Origin: an uncultured Pelagibacteraceae bacterium | GTDB taxonomy: Bacteria; Pseudomonadota; Alphaproteobacteria; Pelagibacterales; Pelagibacteraceae | Assembly: GCA_902609855.1 (NCBI GenBank) | Contig: CACLTL010000001.1 | Span: forward strand, 310,001 to 374,000 | Direction: 5' to 3' | DNA length: 64,000 nucleotides | Shown here: piece after piece, positions 9,039-18,533 of the stretch | How positions within the stretch are numbered: the first letter of the stretch is position 1 | Layout: each line of letters starts with the position of its first letter | Notes under the pieces: generated by a model | Seen by the model: the letters and a program-made list of their open reading frames with translations, nothing else | The model's database searches: none | What the model was told of the DNA's origin: nothing | Translations under genes and position numbers: made by a program

Positions 9039-9068
9039 TTTATATACTTATCTTAGGTAGTGAGTCAA
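9039..9068 (-). promoter_or_regulatory. Probable promoter of the riboswitch-symporter transcript
   Basis: On the minus strand TTGACT (9063-9068) is followed by TATATA (9041-9046, spacer 16) or TATAAA (9039-9044, spacer 18). The -35 box lies in the last codons of umuC and the -10 overlaps its TAA stop. Transcription would start at about 9033, essentially at the first base of the aptamer. Confidence 0.6.
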
Positions 9069-10317
9069 ATGATGCTGTATCTATTTTTGATGAATGTTCT
9101 CTACGCATTTTCCAATCATTATTTATTCCTGCTTGAGCTATACTGATTGCATTACGTCCATATTTTGCATTAGTAAAATCTATTGCTTTCATTAATGTTT
9201 TTGATTTATTTTCTAAAATGGGTGCCAGCAAGTTTAATTCTTTTTCTGATGAATTTTTTAATTTTGATAAAATAATTCCAGCCTTTTGATAAAAATATCC
9301 ATATTTATAAATTTTATTCAATCCATTTATAGCAGTTTTTACTAGCTCTAAGCTATTATTAGTATCTACTGGTAGCTCGATTGTTATGGAGTTTGAATAA
9401 TACTTTCTGTTTTTATCAAAAGGACTTGTTCTAATAAATACTGTCACCGCTCTTGTGGTTTGTTTATCTGTTCTAATTTTTTCAGCCGCATTCAAGCAAT
9501 GCGTTGTTATAGACTCTTTTAGTTTGTCTAGGCTTTCAACTTTTTTTCCAAAAGATCTTGATACGCAACAACTTTTTCTTTTTGTTTCCTCTGTTTCTAA
9601 ATGGATGCAAGGTATTCCTCTCAACTCCATTACTGTTTTAGCGCCTAATACATTTGTACTTTTTTTTACCCAGGTGTTTGATATATTTTTTAATTTATAT
9701 GCATTATCTATTCCATTTTTAATGTATAGTTTTGATAGTTGTCGACCTACTCCCCATACATCTGAAATTTTAAATTTTTTTAATATTTCATCGATATCTT
9801 TTTTTAAAAATATTACGCCAGCTTTATTTTTTTTAGCTACATGATTTGCAACTTTGCTTAAAGTTTTTGTACACGAAATACCAACACTTGTTGGAATTCC
9901 AGTCCATTTAAGAACTCTTTCTCTAATTTTTTTTCCATATTCTTCTGTCATTTCATCTTTTATGTGTGATAAATCTATAAATGCTTCATCTATTGAATAA
10001 ATTTCTATTTTATCTGAAAATCCTTTTAATACTCTCATTACCCTCCTAGATAGATCACCGTATAATGAATAGTTAGAAGAAAATATTTGAACATTGTTTT
10101 TTTTAACTAATTCTTTAACTTTAAAATATGGTTCTCCCATCTTAATTCCTAATGCTTTGGCTTCTGTTGATCTTGATATTACACAGCCATCATTATTTGA
10201 TAGTACAACAACGGGCACGTTTCTTATTTTCGGATTAAATAATCTTTCGCATGAAACGTAGAAAGAATTGCAATCAACAAGAGCAATTTTTTTCTTACTA
10301 TTGTTTATGAATGACAT
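9040..10317 (-). CDS. umuC: Translesion DNA polymerase V catalytic subunit
   Basis: A Y-family polymerase for error-prone bypass of DNA lesions. The 425-residue protein has [16 protein letters not shown] with catalytic D15, the UmuC-type segment [15 protein letters not shown] at 37-50, [10 protein letters not shown] with catalytic D110-E111, a helix-hairpin-helix region ([12 protein letters not shown]) and a little-finger domain. UmuC rather than DinB is indicated by the CVISRS segment, the length and the adjacent umuD. It starts within the last 20 bases of umuD. The product should associate with cleaved UmuD'2 and RecA filaments. Confidence 0.95.
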   Translation of the reverse strand: MSFINNSKKKIALVDCNSFYVSCERLFNPKIRNVPVVVLSNNDGCVISRSTEAKALGIKMGEPYFKVKELVKKNNVQIFSSNYSLYGDLSRRVMRVLKGFSDKIEIYSIDEAFIDLSHIKDEMTEEYGKKIRERVLKWTGIPTSVGISCTKTLSKVANHVAKKNKAGVIFLKKDIDEILKKFKISDVWGVGRQLSKLYIKNGIDNAYKLKNISNTWVKKSTNVLGAKTVMELRGIPCIHLETEETKRKSCCVSRSFGKKVESLDKLKESITTHCLNAAEKIRTDKQTTRAVTVFIRTSPFDKNRKYYSNSITIELPVDTNNSLELVKTAINGLNKIYKYGYFYQKAGIILSKLKNSSEKELNLLAPILENKSKTLMKAIDFTNAKYGRNAISIAQAGINNDWKMRREHSSKIDTASFDSLPKISI

Positions 10318-10690
10318 ATGTCACTACTCCCCAAATTATAATTTCTGGATTATCTGTTAAATTAATTCTATCTGATGTATTTTTAGACCCAGATGTCAGA
10401 TAATTAGTTTCTTTGCTCTTGATTAAAGTTTTTACTACAAGTTCTTCATTAACATTTGCTATTACCGTGGAAAAATTTTTTGGGTTTAAGCTTTTATCTA
10501 CTATTAATAAATCTCCATCGTATATACCAACGTTGGTCATAGATTTTCCTTGGACTCTTATAATAAAAGTGGCCGGTGCATTTGTTATTAAGTGTGAATT
10601 TAAATCTATATCATCTTCGATGTAATCTGTGGCTGGTGAAGGAAAACCGGCTCCTACTTTATGCAAATAAAATGGTATTGTTAGCTTCAT
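10298..10690 (-). CDS. umuD: Error-prone repair protein UmuD (self-cleaving, LexA-like)
   Basis: An S24-family serine peptidase that cleaves itself when bound to RecA filaments, producing the UmuD' partner of UmuC. The 130-residue protein has the cleavage site A14-G15 in GAGFPSPA, the nucleophile S50 in GKSM and the general base K87 in VVKTL. The 36- and 37-residue spacings between cleavage site, serine and lysine are the same as in E. coli UmuD (24/60/97), with ten fewer N-terminal residues. It overlaps umuC by 20 bases and lies directly behind a LexA box. Confidence 0.95.
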   Translation of the reverse strand: MKLTIPFYLHKVGAGFPSPATDYIEDDIDLNSHLITNAPATFIIRVQGKSMTNVGIYDGDLLIVDKSLNPKNFSTVIANVNEELVVKTLIKSKETNYLTSGSKNTSDRINLTDNPEIIIWGVVTYVIHKQ

Positions 10691-10694
10691 AAAT

Positions 10695-10709
10695 GTTCTT
10701 GTTTTGTTC
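10695..10709 (-). promoter_or_regulatory. LexA (SOS) box, GTTC-N7-GTTC
   Basis: The plus strand reads GTTC, seven bases, GTTC, which exactly matches the direct-repeat operator recognised by alphaproteobacterial LexA. It sits between the umuD -10 box and start codon and would cover the transcription start. It therefore predicts RecA/LexA control of umuDC. lexA itself is not in the window. Confidence 0.85.
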
Positions 10710-10739
10710 TTTATAGCTGATAAACTATCCTCCAGTCAA
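10710..10739 (-). promoter_or_regulatory. umuDC promoter
   Basis: On the minus strand TTGACT (10734-10739), an 18-base spacer and TATAAA (10710-10715). The -10 box is immediately followed by the LexA box, and the umuD ATG is only 19 bases beyond the -10 box. The mRNA leader would be about 10-13 bases with no Shine-Dalgarno sequence. Confidence 0.7.
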
Positions 10740-10814
10740 CCCTTTTGATTTAAATTGATAAAGTGGGTCAAATTGCAAATCGATAAAAAGAGAGAGATTA
10801 GCTATTAACAGTAT

Positions 10815-11585
10815 GTGATAAAAAAAATATTTTCAGTATTATTAGTACTACTTATAACAACAGGTGTTCAAGCTGCATCTAAATTAGACTCAATCAAAAA
10901 AAGCGGTGAATTAAGAGTTGGTACAACAGGAGACTGGGATCCAATGTCAATGAAAGATCCAAAAACGAACAAATACAAAGGATTTGATATTGATGTGATG
11001 AATGAACTAGCAAAAGATTTGGGAGTAAAAGTGAAATTTGTGCCTGCTGAGTGGAAAACCATTGTTGCAGGGATAACAGCTGATAGATACGATATATCAA
11101 CTAGTGTAACAAAAACACCAAAAAGAGCTGAGGTAGCTGGTTTTACAGCAACCTATTACAAGTATGCAACTGTTCCACTTGTTTTAAAGAAGAATTTAAA
11201 AAAGTTCTCAACTTGGGAGTCTCTAAATAATAGTAGTGTAACAATAGCTACAACGTTAGGTACATCTCAAGAAGAAAAAGCTAAGGAATTTTTTCCAAAA
11301 TCAAAACTTCAGTCAGTTGAAGCTCCTGCAAGAGACTTTCAAGAAGTTTTAGCGGGAAGAGCTGATGGAAATATTACAAGCTCAACAGAAGCGAATAAAT
11401 TAGTTATTAAATATCCTCAATTAGCCATAGTTCCTGATGGAGGAAAAAACCCAGCATTTTTAGCCATGATGGTTCCAAAGGGTGACAAGGTATGGAATGA
11501 TTACGTCAGCAATTGGATTAAGAAAAAACAATCATCTGGATTTTTTAAAACTTTACTAGCAAAATACGATCTTAAAAGCCTATAA
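10815..11585 (+). CDS. Amino-acid ABC transporter, periplasmic substrate-binding protein
   Basis: A family 3 solute-binding protein. The 256-residue product has a signal peptide ([20 protein letters not shown]) and then the hallmark [17 protein letters not shown] and [15 protein letters not shown] segments. [18 protein letters not shown] matches the family's substrate-binding loop containing Arg. It probably binds a polar amino acid or a related carboxylate; the exact ligand cannot be read. The start is GTG at 10815, because the nearby ATG at 10813 is out of frame and stops at once. It is followed after 41 bases by a matching permease. The spacer to divergent umuD holds the SOS promoter. Confidence 0.92.
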   Translation: MIKKIFSVLLVLLITTGVQAASKLDSIKKSGELRVGTTGDWDPMSMKDPKTNKYKGFDIDVMNELAKDLGVKVKFVPAEWKTIVAGITADRYDISTSVTKTPKRAEVAGFTATYYKYATVPLVLKKNLKKFSTWESLNNSSVTIATTLGTSQEEKAKEFFPKSKLQSVEAPARDFQEVLAGRADGNITSSTEANKLVIKYPQLAIVPDGGKNPAFLAMMVPKGDKVWNDYVSNWIKKKQSSGFFKTLLAKYDLKSL

Positions 11586-11626
11586 TTTAAGTTTCAATAC
11601 ATCTCATTTATAAATATAGTCAATTA

Positions 11627-12361
11627 GTGAAATTTTTAAAAATAATTTCTATTCTATTTTTACTTCAAGGATGTAGCTCAAACTATGAATGGGGTTGGTA
11701 TATATTAAGTCCAGATAATATAGATGGTTTAACAAATCTAAAATTTTTAATTAGCGGAATTACAACTACTATTTATATTTCAGTAGTATCAATACTACTT
11801 GCAATGATTATCGGTTTAGTAGTCGCACTACCCTCGTTATCTAAAAATAAACTCTTAAGTTATTTTAATATAACATACGTAGAAATTGTTAGAGCAATCC
11901 CTTTATTAGTTTTAATTCTTTGGATTTATTATGGTCTTCCGATTATGATTGGGGTTAGCTTCTCGCCATTTGTTTCGGGAATAATTGCTTTAACTATAAG
12001 TGAAAGTGCATTTCAAGCAGAAATATTTAGAGCAGGAATTAATTCAATTTCAAAAGGACAGCATGAAGTATCAGAATCACTTGGAATGGATTTTTGGAGA
12101 AAAATGAGATTAGTAATTCTTCCACAAGCGATTAAAGTTGTGTTGCCGGCTATGGGAAATCAATTTGTATATGTTTTAAAAATGTCTTCTCTAGTATCAA
12201 TTATAGGTATAGGAGATTTAACAAGAAAAGCTAATGAGCTAGTCACCACTACCTATAGGCCTTTAGAAATTTATACTTTTTTAATTCTAGAATACCTAGT
12301 GCTTATCCTTGTTGTGTCTTATTTTGTAAGAAAATTGGAGAATAAACTAGAATACAAATAA
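11627..12361 (+). CDS. Amino-acid ABC transporter permease (HisM/GlnP type) with lipobox-like N-terminus
   Basis: The inner-membrane permease partner of the preceding binding protein: a 244-residue protein with five main membrane segments. The ATPase-contact EAA loop is ESAFQAEIFRAGINSISKGQHEVSESLGM. Unusually, the N-terminus (MKFLKIISILFLLQGCSSN) looks like a lipoprotein signal peptide, with a lipobox L13-Q14-G15-C16 before the usual first membrane segment. The start is GTG at 11627; no in-frame ATG precedes the hydrophobic stretch. No ATP-binding subunit follows, so an ATPase encoded elsewhere must be shared. The 3' end overlaps the convergent MATE gene by 15 bases. Confidence 0.91.
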   Translation: MKFLKIISILFLLQGCSSNYEWGWYILSPDNIDGLTNLKFLISGITTTIYISVVSILLAMIIGLVVALPSLSKNKLLSYFNITYVEIVRAIPLLVLILWIYYGLPIMIGVSFSPFVSGIIALTISESAFQAEIFRAGINSISKGQHEVSESLGMDFWRKMRLVILPQAIKVVLPAMGNQFVYVLKMSSLVSIIGIGDLTRKANELVTTTYRPLEIYTFLILEYLVLILVVSYFVRKLENKLEYK

Positions 12362-13708
12362 TTTTTTAAAAGAAATCCTAAATACTCTCTTTAAAAAGAA
12401 TGGTACAAAAGTTAATACAACTAATCCCATCATCCAATTTGTAACTAAAATTGTATAGAAAATATCTTGATATTCACCATTTCTAATATTTATTACATAC
12501 CATAAAGACATAAATGGTATTAAAGTTAATCTAAGTATTGTCATATACAAACTGTAAATAGGTCTTTTAAGTGCCTGGAATAAAGCAGAGGTAATAAAGA
12601 AAACGGGATACACGGGCCCAATTAAAGCTGCAACCTGTAAGTAAAGTGCTCCTCTTCGGATAACTTCTAAATCATTAGTGAAAAAAGAAATTATAATTTC
12701 TGAAGTTAGATAAACAAATATACCTGCTAACACCATAAATCCTGAACCAAATATTAAAGCTTTTCCATATACTTCTTTTACTCTGAAATACATTTTTGCC
12801 CCAAAATTTTGACCTGCAATTGACAAAACTGCGGTATTTAAACCTATAACTGGTAACAATAAAACTTGTTCTATTCTTACGGCGGTACCATAACCCGCTG
12901 TAGCTAATTCTCCAAACTGACCAACAAAATAGAAAATATTAAATACTCCAAACATTATCATCAACATAGTAAACATTATTGGTACTGATTGTTTAAAAAG
13001 CGAGCTTAAGTAATCAATTTTTGGTTTAAAGCATTCTAGATAAAGGAATTTTTTTAATTTACAGCAATAAACTTTATTAGCTAAATATATTAAGCCGATA
13101 CACTGAGAAACTATTGTAGCAATAGCTAAACCTGCAATTCCAAATGCTGGTATAAATCCATAACCAAATATGAATAATGGATTTAAAAAAATATTTAAGA
13201 AAAAAGTAAAAATTAAAACATTTCTATAACTTTTTGTATCACCTTGAGCATTTAATGTTCCATTCAAAGATAATTGAACTAATACAATGACAGCTCCAAA
13301 AAAAATAATATCTAAGTATTCACGTGTTAAAATTATACTTTCTTCAGTGGAACCCATAATTCTTAAAAGTTCATCAGAAAAATTTAAACCAAATAAAGTT
13401 ACGAAAATTGAAACTACAATTGCTAATATTATTGACTGAGCAACGTAAATTGATGCTTTTCTGTCCTCTTTGGCTCCAATTGAATTACTAATTAAAGCTG
13501 TAGTTCCGGCTCCAATTCCAACCGCAACAGCTATTGCTATAAAATAAATTGGCCAGGATTTTGCAATTGCTGCTAGCGCCTCTGGTGAAATTCTTCCAGC
13601 AAAATAAGTATCGACTAGATTGTAAAAAGTTTGAAAGAGAGACCCTGTACTTGCAGGTATGGTTACTTTTCTAAGAAGCAGCCAAATCGAACCTTTAGTC
13701 AAATCCAT
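12347..13708 (-). CDS. MATE-family efflux transporter
   Basis: An inner-membrane antiporter of the multidrug and toxin extrusion family. The 453-residue protein has about 12 membrane segments. Its N-terminal part, with IPASTGSLFQTFYNLVDTYFAGRISPEALAAI, carries the family's typical P..........D....G pattern, and IGAGTTALISNSIGAK follows. It is probably driven by a Na+ or H+ gradient; the substrate is unknown. It lies 2 bases downstream of trhO, so it may be cotranscribed with trhO and the O-methyltransferase. Confidence 0.93.
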   Translation of the reverse strand: MDLTKGSIWLLLRKVTIPASTGSLFQTFYNLVDTYFAGRISPEALAAIAKSWPIYFIAIAVAVGIGAGTTALISNSIGAKEDRKASIYVAQSIILAIVVSIFVTLFGLNFSDELLRIMGSTEESIILTREYLDIIFFGAVIVLVQLSLNGTLNAQGDTKSYRNVLIFTFFLNIFLNPLFIFGYGFIPAFGIAGLAIATIVSQCIGLIYLANKVYCCKLKKFLYLECFKPKIDYLSSLFKQSVPIMFTMLMIMFGVFNIFYFVGQFGELATAGYGTAVRIEQVLLLPVIGLNTAVLSIAGQNFGAKMYFRVKEVYGKALIFGSGFMVLAGIFVYLTSEIIISFFTNDLEVIRRGALYLQVAALIGPVYPVFFITSALFQALKRPIYSLYMTILRLTLIPFMSLWYVINIRNGEYQDIFYTILVTNWMMGLVVLTFVPFFLKRVFRISFKKLFVF

Positions 13709-13710
13709 AA

Positions 13711-14616
13711 TTAAAATTCCTTTTGAAACTTATGCTTTCTTCCAGCTTTTTTAGCAAGGTTAATTTGATTTTGCCTCATACGAAATCTAGTTTTTTGTGA
13801 ATTTGAGAGTGTGTCATAACACCTAGGACATGAAACACCCTCCTCATATTTGTTAGATTTTTTGTCTTTTAGTGAAAAAGGTTTTCTACAACCACTACAC
13901 ACGGAGTAGGTTCCTTGTTTTAATTTGTGTTTAAGAGATACTCTATTATCAAAAACAAAACACTCACCTTTCCATAGACTGTCTTTCTTTTCGATTTTAT
14001 TTAAATAATTAAGTATCCCGCCTTTTAACTGGAAAACATTCTTAAAACCTTTTCTTTTTAAAAATATTGAAGCTTTTTCACACCTAATACCCCCGGTGCA
14101 AAACATCGCTACAGGTTTTGCTTTATCAATTTTTTTAAGATATTTTGGAAAATCTCTAAAATTTTGAATATTTGGATTTATAGAATTTTTAAAAGTACCT
14201 ACATCGTATTCAAATGGCTTTCTAGCATCTACAACTAAAGTTTCTTTATTTGAAATAAGTTTGTTCCATAATTTCCCAGAAATATATCTATTTAGTTTTT
14301 TATTATTTGAATTTATTTTTAAACCAAGTGGAACAACTTCATTTTTTATTTTGATTTTACCTTTGTGGAATGGTTGAAAATGACTTTGAGACATATTCTT
14401 ACTGTCAAAATCTTTAAAATTAAATACTTTTTTTAAAGATTTAATTATCTGGCTTATATTTCTCCTCTTTCCAGCAATGGTTCCATTAATTCCTTCTTGG
14501 GAAAGTATAATTGTACCTCTTATGTTATTTTTTAAAATTTCTCTTTGCAGAAACTCTTTATTTTTCTTCAAAAAATTAATTTTCTTAAACTTATAAAATC
14601 CAAAAACAGTGAACAT
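13711..14616 (-). CDS. trhO: tRNA uridine(34) hydroxylase (rhodanese-like, YceA family)
   Basis: An oxygen-dependent enzyme that makes 5-hydroxyuridine at position 34 of certain tRNAs. The 301-residue protein has an acylphosphatase-like N-terminal domain with SQEGINGTIAG at 39-49. A rhodanese domain (about 115-215) carries the active loop CTGGIRCEKAS with C173 and C179. A C-terminal CSGCRKP...CPRC pair looks like a metal-binding knuckle. All are features of the TrhO family. The ATG shares a base with the stop of the upstream O-methyltransferase (TAATG). Confidence 0.94.
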   Translation of the reverse strand: MFTVFGFYKFKKINFLKKNKEFLQREILKNNIRGTIILSQEGINGTIAGKRRNISQIIKSLKKVFNFKDFDSKNMSQSHFQPFHKGKIKIKNEVVPLGLKINSNNKKLNRYISGKLWNKLISNKETLVVDARKPFEYDVGTFKNSINPNIQNFRDFPKYLKKIDKAKPVAMFCTGGIRCEKASIFLKRKGFKNVFQLKGGILNYLNKIEKKDSLWKGECFVFDNRVSLKHKLKQGTYSVCSGCRKPFSLKDKKSNKYEEGVSCPRCYDTLSNSQKTRFRMRQNQINLAKKAGRKHKFQKEF

Positions 14617-15269
14617 TATTTTTTAATACAAATTGTTAATCCATCACCAATGGGAATGATATTTTTTATCACTCTATTATCGTCTTTTATATATTTGTTA
14701 AATTCTCTAATGATATTGGTGAATTTATCATTTTTTGAATTATCGGCTACCTCACCATGCCATAAGACATTATCAATTATAATTAGTCCATTTTTACCAA
14801 TTAATACGATACTTTTTTCATAATAATTTATATAATTTTCTTTATCTGCATCAATAAAAACTAGATCAAATTTTTGTTTAGCATTTTCTAGTTCTTTCAA
14901 ACTCTCAAGTGCTGGCTTGATAATTTGAGTTATCTTGTTTTCATTAGCCTTATCATAAAAAGATTTTGCTTTTTTACTAAATTCAACGTTTTTATCTAAG
15001 CTAATTAAAGATCCATCATCAGGTAATGATAAAGCCATTGATAAAGCGCTAAAACCTGTAAAACTTCCAATTTCTAAAACTTTTTTTGTATTAGATGTTT
15101 TAATTAATGTTTGAAGAAATTGCGCTTGTGAAATAGAAATTTGCAATTTCTTTTGATCACCAAGACTAAGATTATAATTTAAGATCTCTTTTTGAACGTC
15201 AGTAAGATCATCAGAATGGTTAATAATATACTTTTCAAGATTATCTGTTAAATCTAATTTTTTAGGCAT
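14616..15269 (-). CDS. SAM-dependent O-methyltransferase (caffeoyl-CoA OMT-like)
   Basis: A class I methyltransferase of 217 residues. Motif I is VLEIGSFTGFSALSMA, the acidic SAM-ribose residue follows in SLDKN, the metal-binding DADKENY lies in FDLVFIDADKENY, and IIDNVLWHGEVAD carries the second metal-binding Asp-Asn pair. These mark the divalent-metal-dependent OMT family. The bacterial substrate is usually unknown and cannot be stated here. It lies between gatB (2 bases upstream) and trhO (1-base overlap), and is probably part of the gatCAB transcript. Confidence 0.91.
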   Translation of the reverse strand: MPKKLDLTDNLEKYIINHSDDLTDVQKEILNYNLSLGDQKKLQISISQAQFLQTLIKTSNTKKVLEIGSFTGFSALSMALSLPDDGSLISLDKNVEFSKKAKSFYDKANENKITQIIKPALESLKELENAKQKFDLVFIDADKENYINYYEKSIVLIGKNGLIIIDNVLWHGEVADNSKNDKFTNIIREFNKYIKDDNRVIKNIIPIGDGLTICIKK

Positions 15270-15271
15270 AA

Positions 15272-16741
15272 TTAGCCTTTTAAAAGTTTTTTTAGAATCT
15301 CATTTGTTAATTGAGGATTTGCTTTTCCACCAGATAATTTCATAACCTGTCCAACAAAAAAACCAAATAATTTTTCTTTTCCAGCTTTGTATTGATCAAC
15401 CTTATCTTTATTTTTTGATAATATTTCATTAATCATCTTCTCTAATTCTTTAGGATCACTTTGCTGCTTCATTCCTTTTGACTCTATAATTTTTTTTGGA
15501 TTATCTCCGCTTTCAACCATAATTTCGAAAACTTCTTTTGCTATTCTTCCTGAAATTTCTCCGGATTTAATTGCTTGAACTAACTCTGCGAAATGTTTTG
15601 CTGATATAGGAGATTTTGATATATCAAGCCCCCTATCATTTAACATTGCAAATAAATCCCCCATCATCCAAGTAGCTGCAAGTTTTTTATCAGATAGTTT
15701 TGCAACTTCTTCGTAATAGTCGGATATTTCTTTTTCTGAGACTAAAACATTTGCTTCATATGTATTTAGTCCATATTCTTTTACAAATCTTTCCTTTTTT
15801 TTATCAGGGAGCTCTGGAAGAGATTTTTTTAAGTCATCGATTAATTTTTGTTCTAACTTTAATGGAAGAAGATCTGGATCAGGAAAATATCTATAATCAT
15901 GTGCATCTTCTTTGGATCTCATTGATCTTGTTTCATTTTTTTTTGTGTCGAAAAGTCTTGTTTCTTGATCTATTTTTTTACCATTTTCTATTAGTTCAAC
16001 TTGTCTTGCAGCTTCATATTCTATTGCCATCTGCATAAATTTTATAGAATTTACATTTTTGATTTCACAACGTGTTCCAAAATTTGTATCACCTTCTTTT
16101 CTTACAGATACGTTTACATCTGCTCTAAGTGATCCCTCTTGCATATTTCCATCACAGGTTCCTAAATATCTCATGATTGATCTTAATTTTTTTATGTAAG
16201 CATTAACTTCATCTGGTGACCTAAGATCTGGTTTGCTAACAATTTCCATTAAAGCTATTCCTGAACGATTTAAATCTACGTAAGTGTTAGATGGATCCAT
16301 ATCATGAATACTTTTACCCGCATCTTGCTCGAGATGAAGTCTCTCTATGCCAATTTCTTTTGGCCCGTAAGGCATATCTAATAAAACTTTGCCTTCTCCT
16401 ACGATGGGATTCTTATACTGAGATATTTGATAACCTTGAGGCAAATCTGCATAGAAATAATTTTTCCTATCAAAAACTGAGTAATTATTTATTTTAGCAT
16501 TTAAGCCAAGGCCAGTTCTTACTGCTTGCTTAACACATTCTTCATTGATGACCGGTAGCATTCCTGGAAAAGCAGAGTCTATCAAACTCACCTGGTTATT
16601 AGGATTAGCACCAAATTTAGTTGATGACCCAGAAAAAAGTTTGGATTTAGATAAAACTTGAGCATGAACTTCAAGCCCTATCACAACTTCATATTTCCCT
16701 TTTTCTCCCTTAATAAAATAATCAAATTTTTCTTTGCTCAT
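15272..16741 (-). CDS. gatB: Asp/Glu-tRNA(Asn/Gln) amidotransferase subunit B
   Basis: The kinase and tRNA-binding subunit of the GatCAB complex, which converts misacylated Glu-tRNA(Gln) or Asp-tRNA(Asn) to the amidated forms. It has [20 protein letters not shown] near the N-terminus, the cradle-domain segment [12 protein letters not shown], and [11 protein letters not shown]. The C-terminal helical and YqeY-like tail ends [18 protein letters not shown] place the start at the ATG at 16741, which overlaps the gatA stop (TCATGA), giving 489 residues. An in-frame GTG three codons upstream is possible but less likely. It is third in the gatC-gatA-gatB order. Confidence 0.96.
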   Translation of the reverse strand: MSKEKFDYFIKGEKGKYEVVIGLEVHAQVLSKSKLFSGSSTKFGANPNNQVSLIDSAFPGMLPVINEECVKQAVRTGLGLNAKINNYSVFDRKNYFYADLPQGYQISQYKNPIVGEGKVLLDMPYGPKEIGIERLHLEQDAGKSIHDMDPSNTYVDLNRSGIALMEIVSKPDLRSPDEVNAYIKKLRSIMRYLGTCDGNMQEGSLRADVNVSVRKEGDTNFGTRCEIKNVNSIKFMQMAIEYEAARQVELIENGKKIDQETRLFDTKKNETRSMRSKEDAHDYRYFPDPDLLPLKLEQKLIDDLKKSLPELPDKKKERFVKEYGLNTYEANVLVSEKEISDYYEEVAKLSDKKLAATWMMGDLFAMLNDRGLDISKSPISAKHFAELVQAIKSGEISGRIAKEVFEIMVESGDNPKKIIESKGMKQQSDPKELEKMINEILSKNKDKVDQYKAGKEKLFGFFVGQVMKLSGGKANPQLTNEILKKLLKG

Positions 16742-18195
16742 GACCACCACTTTTTAATTTCATTTTTAAAACCACAGTTTTTTTCAAATGCATAACCAAT
16801 ATTAAGAATTTTTTGCTCGTCTAATGCTTTACCAATAAGCTGTAAACCTAAAGGTTGACCTTTGTTATCAACACCTGCAGGCATTGATAAAGCTGGTAGA
16901 CCAGCTAAATTTACAGGTACAGTAAAAATATCATTCAAATACATAGAAACAGGATCATTTTTTTTTTCTCCTATTTTGAATGCAGAACTTGGTGTTGATG
17001 GTGTTAGAATTGCATCAATATTTTTAAAACTATCATCAAAATCTTTTTTAATTAGTTGTCTAACTTTTTGTGCTTTAAGATAATAAGCATCATAATAACC
17101 TGATGAAAGAACATAAGTTCCAATTAATATTCTACGTTTAACCTCATCTCCAAAACCTTCAGACCGAGTTTTTTCATACATCTCAATTAAATCTTTTCCT
17201 TGTTTTGATCTATAACCATATCTAACTCCATCATACCTGGCTAAATTGGACGAAGCTTCAGCTGGAGCGACTATATAATAAGTAGGTAAAGCATATTTTG
17301 TATGAGGCAATGAAATATCAATTAATTGTGCGCCAAGATCTTTTAATATCTTTTTTCCCTTTTCCCAGAGTACATCAACTTCTTTAGGCATATTGTCAAC
17401 ACGATATTCTTTTGGAATTCCAATTTTTAAACCTTTAATATTATCTTTTAAATTTTTTGAATATTGTTCTTTCTTTTTATTTATTGAAGTAGAATCTTTT
17501 TCATCAAACCCAGACATAGCCTCCAACATAATTGCACAGTCTTTAATAGTTTTTGTCATTGGACCAGCTTGATCTAAAGAAGATGCGAAAGCTACGATGC
17601 CCCATCTAGAACATAAACCATAAGTTGGTTTTAAACCTACTGTGCCAGTGAAAGAAGCTGGTTGTCTTATTGATCCACCTGTATCTGTTCCAATTGTGGC
17701 TGGAGTTAAGTCAGCAGCTAAAGCAGAAGAGGATCCTCCAGACGAGCCTCCAGGTACTAATTGATCCCCTACTGGATTAATTACATTTCCATAATAACTT
17801 GTTTCATTTGAAGAACCCATTGCAAACTCATCACAATTTAATTTTCCTAAAAGAAAAGATCCATTGTCCCATAAATTTTTTGTAACTGTTGACTCATAAG
17901 AAGGAATAAAATTATTTAAAATATTACTTCCAGCAGTTGTTTTTGTATTTTCTGTACAAAATAAATCTTTTACAGCTAAAGGTATCCCAGGAAGTAATTG
18001 ATCAAAATTTGGTTTGTTATCAAATTTTTTTGACTTATCTAAAGCGAGATCAAATGTTGTAGTAACAAACGCATTTAACTTTTTTGCACCTTCAATATTT
18101 TTTATATATGCTTTAGTTAATTCTGAAGATGAGACTTTTTTCGTTTTTACGTTTTCTATAATTTCGTTTAGACTTTGATTTGTAATATCAGCCAT
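16738..18195 (-). CDS. gatA: Asp/Glu-tRNA(Asn/Gln) amidotransferase subunit A
   Basis: The amidase subunit of GatCAB that releases ammonia from glutamine. The 485-residue amidase-signature protein has the full catalytic triad: K76 in LAVKDLF, the cis-serine S151 in [10 protein letters not shown], and the nucleophile S175 in [11 protein letters not shown], with spacing as in characterised GatA proteins. The start overlaps the gatC stop by one base. A complete gatCAB set implies tRNA-dependent formation of Gln-tRNA and/or Asn-tRNA. Confidence 0.97.
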   Translation of the reverse strand: MADITNQSLNEIIENVKTKKVSSSELTKAYIKNIEGAKKLNAFVTTTFDLALDKSKKFDNKPNFDQLLPGIPLAVKDLFCTENTKTTAGSNILNNFIPSYESTVTKNLWDNGSFLLGKLNCDEFAMGSSNETSYYGNVINPVGDQLVPGGSSGGSSSALAADLTPATIGTDTGGSIRQPASFTGTVGLKPTYGLCSRWGIVAFASSLDQAGPMTKTIKDCAIMLEAMSGFDEKDSTSINKKKEQYSKNLKDNIKGLKIGIPKEYRVDNMPKEVDVLWEKGKKILKDLGAQLIDISLPHTKYALPTYYIVAPAEASSNLARYDGVRYGYRSKQGKDLIEMYEKTRSEGFGDEVKRRILIGTYVLSSGYYDAYYLKAQKVRQLIKKDFDDSFKNIDAILTPSTPSSAFKIGEKKNDPVSMYLNDIFTVPVNLAGLPALSMPAGVDNKGQPLGLQLIGKALDEQKILNIGYAFEKNCGFKNEIKKWWS

Positions 18196-18482
18196 TACTC
18201 CACCACCTTAGGAACTACAAAAAATTCTTCGTTTTCTTTAGGAGAATTTTTTAGAATTTTCTCTCTTATCTTGCCATCGCTAATATCATCTTTTCTAGAT
18301 CTTAATGACTGATTAAGTATAGAAGTTAATGGTTCTACTTTATCTGTATTAAGTTCATTTAATTGCTCTATAAACTTAAAAATAGAGTTTAAATCTTTTG
18401 TAAGACTCTCAACTTTGGCCTCATCAACTGAAATTCGAGCTAATTTTGCGACATGTTTAATTTTTTCTTTATCTAGGGACAT
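18195..18482 (-). CDS. gatC: Asp/Glu-tRNA(Asn/Gln) amidotransferase subunit C
   Basis: A small stabilising subunit that wraps around the GatA-GatB interface. The 95-residue protein has the family's N-terminal [18 protein letters not shown], the central [18 protein letters not shown] and the C-terminal [17 protein letters not shown]. It is the first gene of the gatCAB operon and diverges from ruvX across 51 bases that hold an inverted repeat. Confidence 0.96.
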   Translation of the reverse strand: MSLDKEKIKHVAKLARISVDEAKVESLTKDLNSIFKFIEQLNELNTDKVEPLTSILNQSLRSRKDDISDGKIREKILKNSPKENEEFFVVPKVVE

Positions 18483-18521
18483 TTGTGAAATAAGTTAATT
18501 TAAATGTGTTTTATCACAAAT
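18481..18521. repeat. Inverted repeat between gatC and ruvX
   Basis: ATTTGTGA (18481-18488) and TCACAAAT (18514-18521) form a perfect 8-base inverted repeat with a 25-base centre. It spans most of the divergent spacer and touches the gatC start codon. It could be an operator or two outward-facing TTGTGA -35-like elements; nothing identifies a regulator. Confidence 0.4.
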
Positions 18522-18533
18522 TAGGTAAATTTC

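Noticed and set aside
16742-16750. GTG start for gatB three codons upstream
   Set aside because: The ATG at 16741 overlaps the gatA stop in the TCATGA arrangement typical here, and gives the normal protein start.
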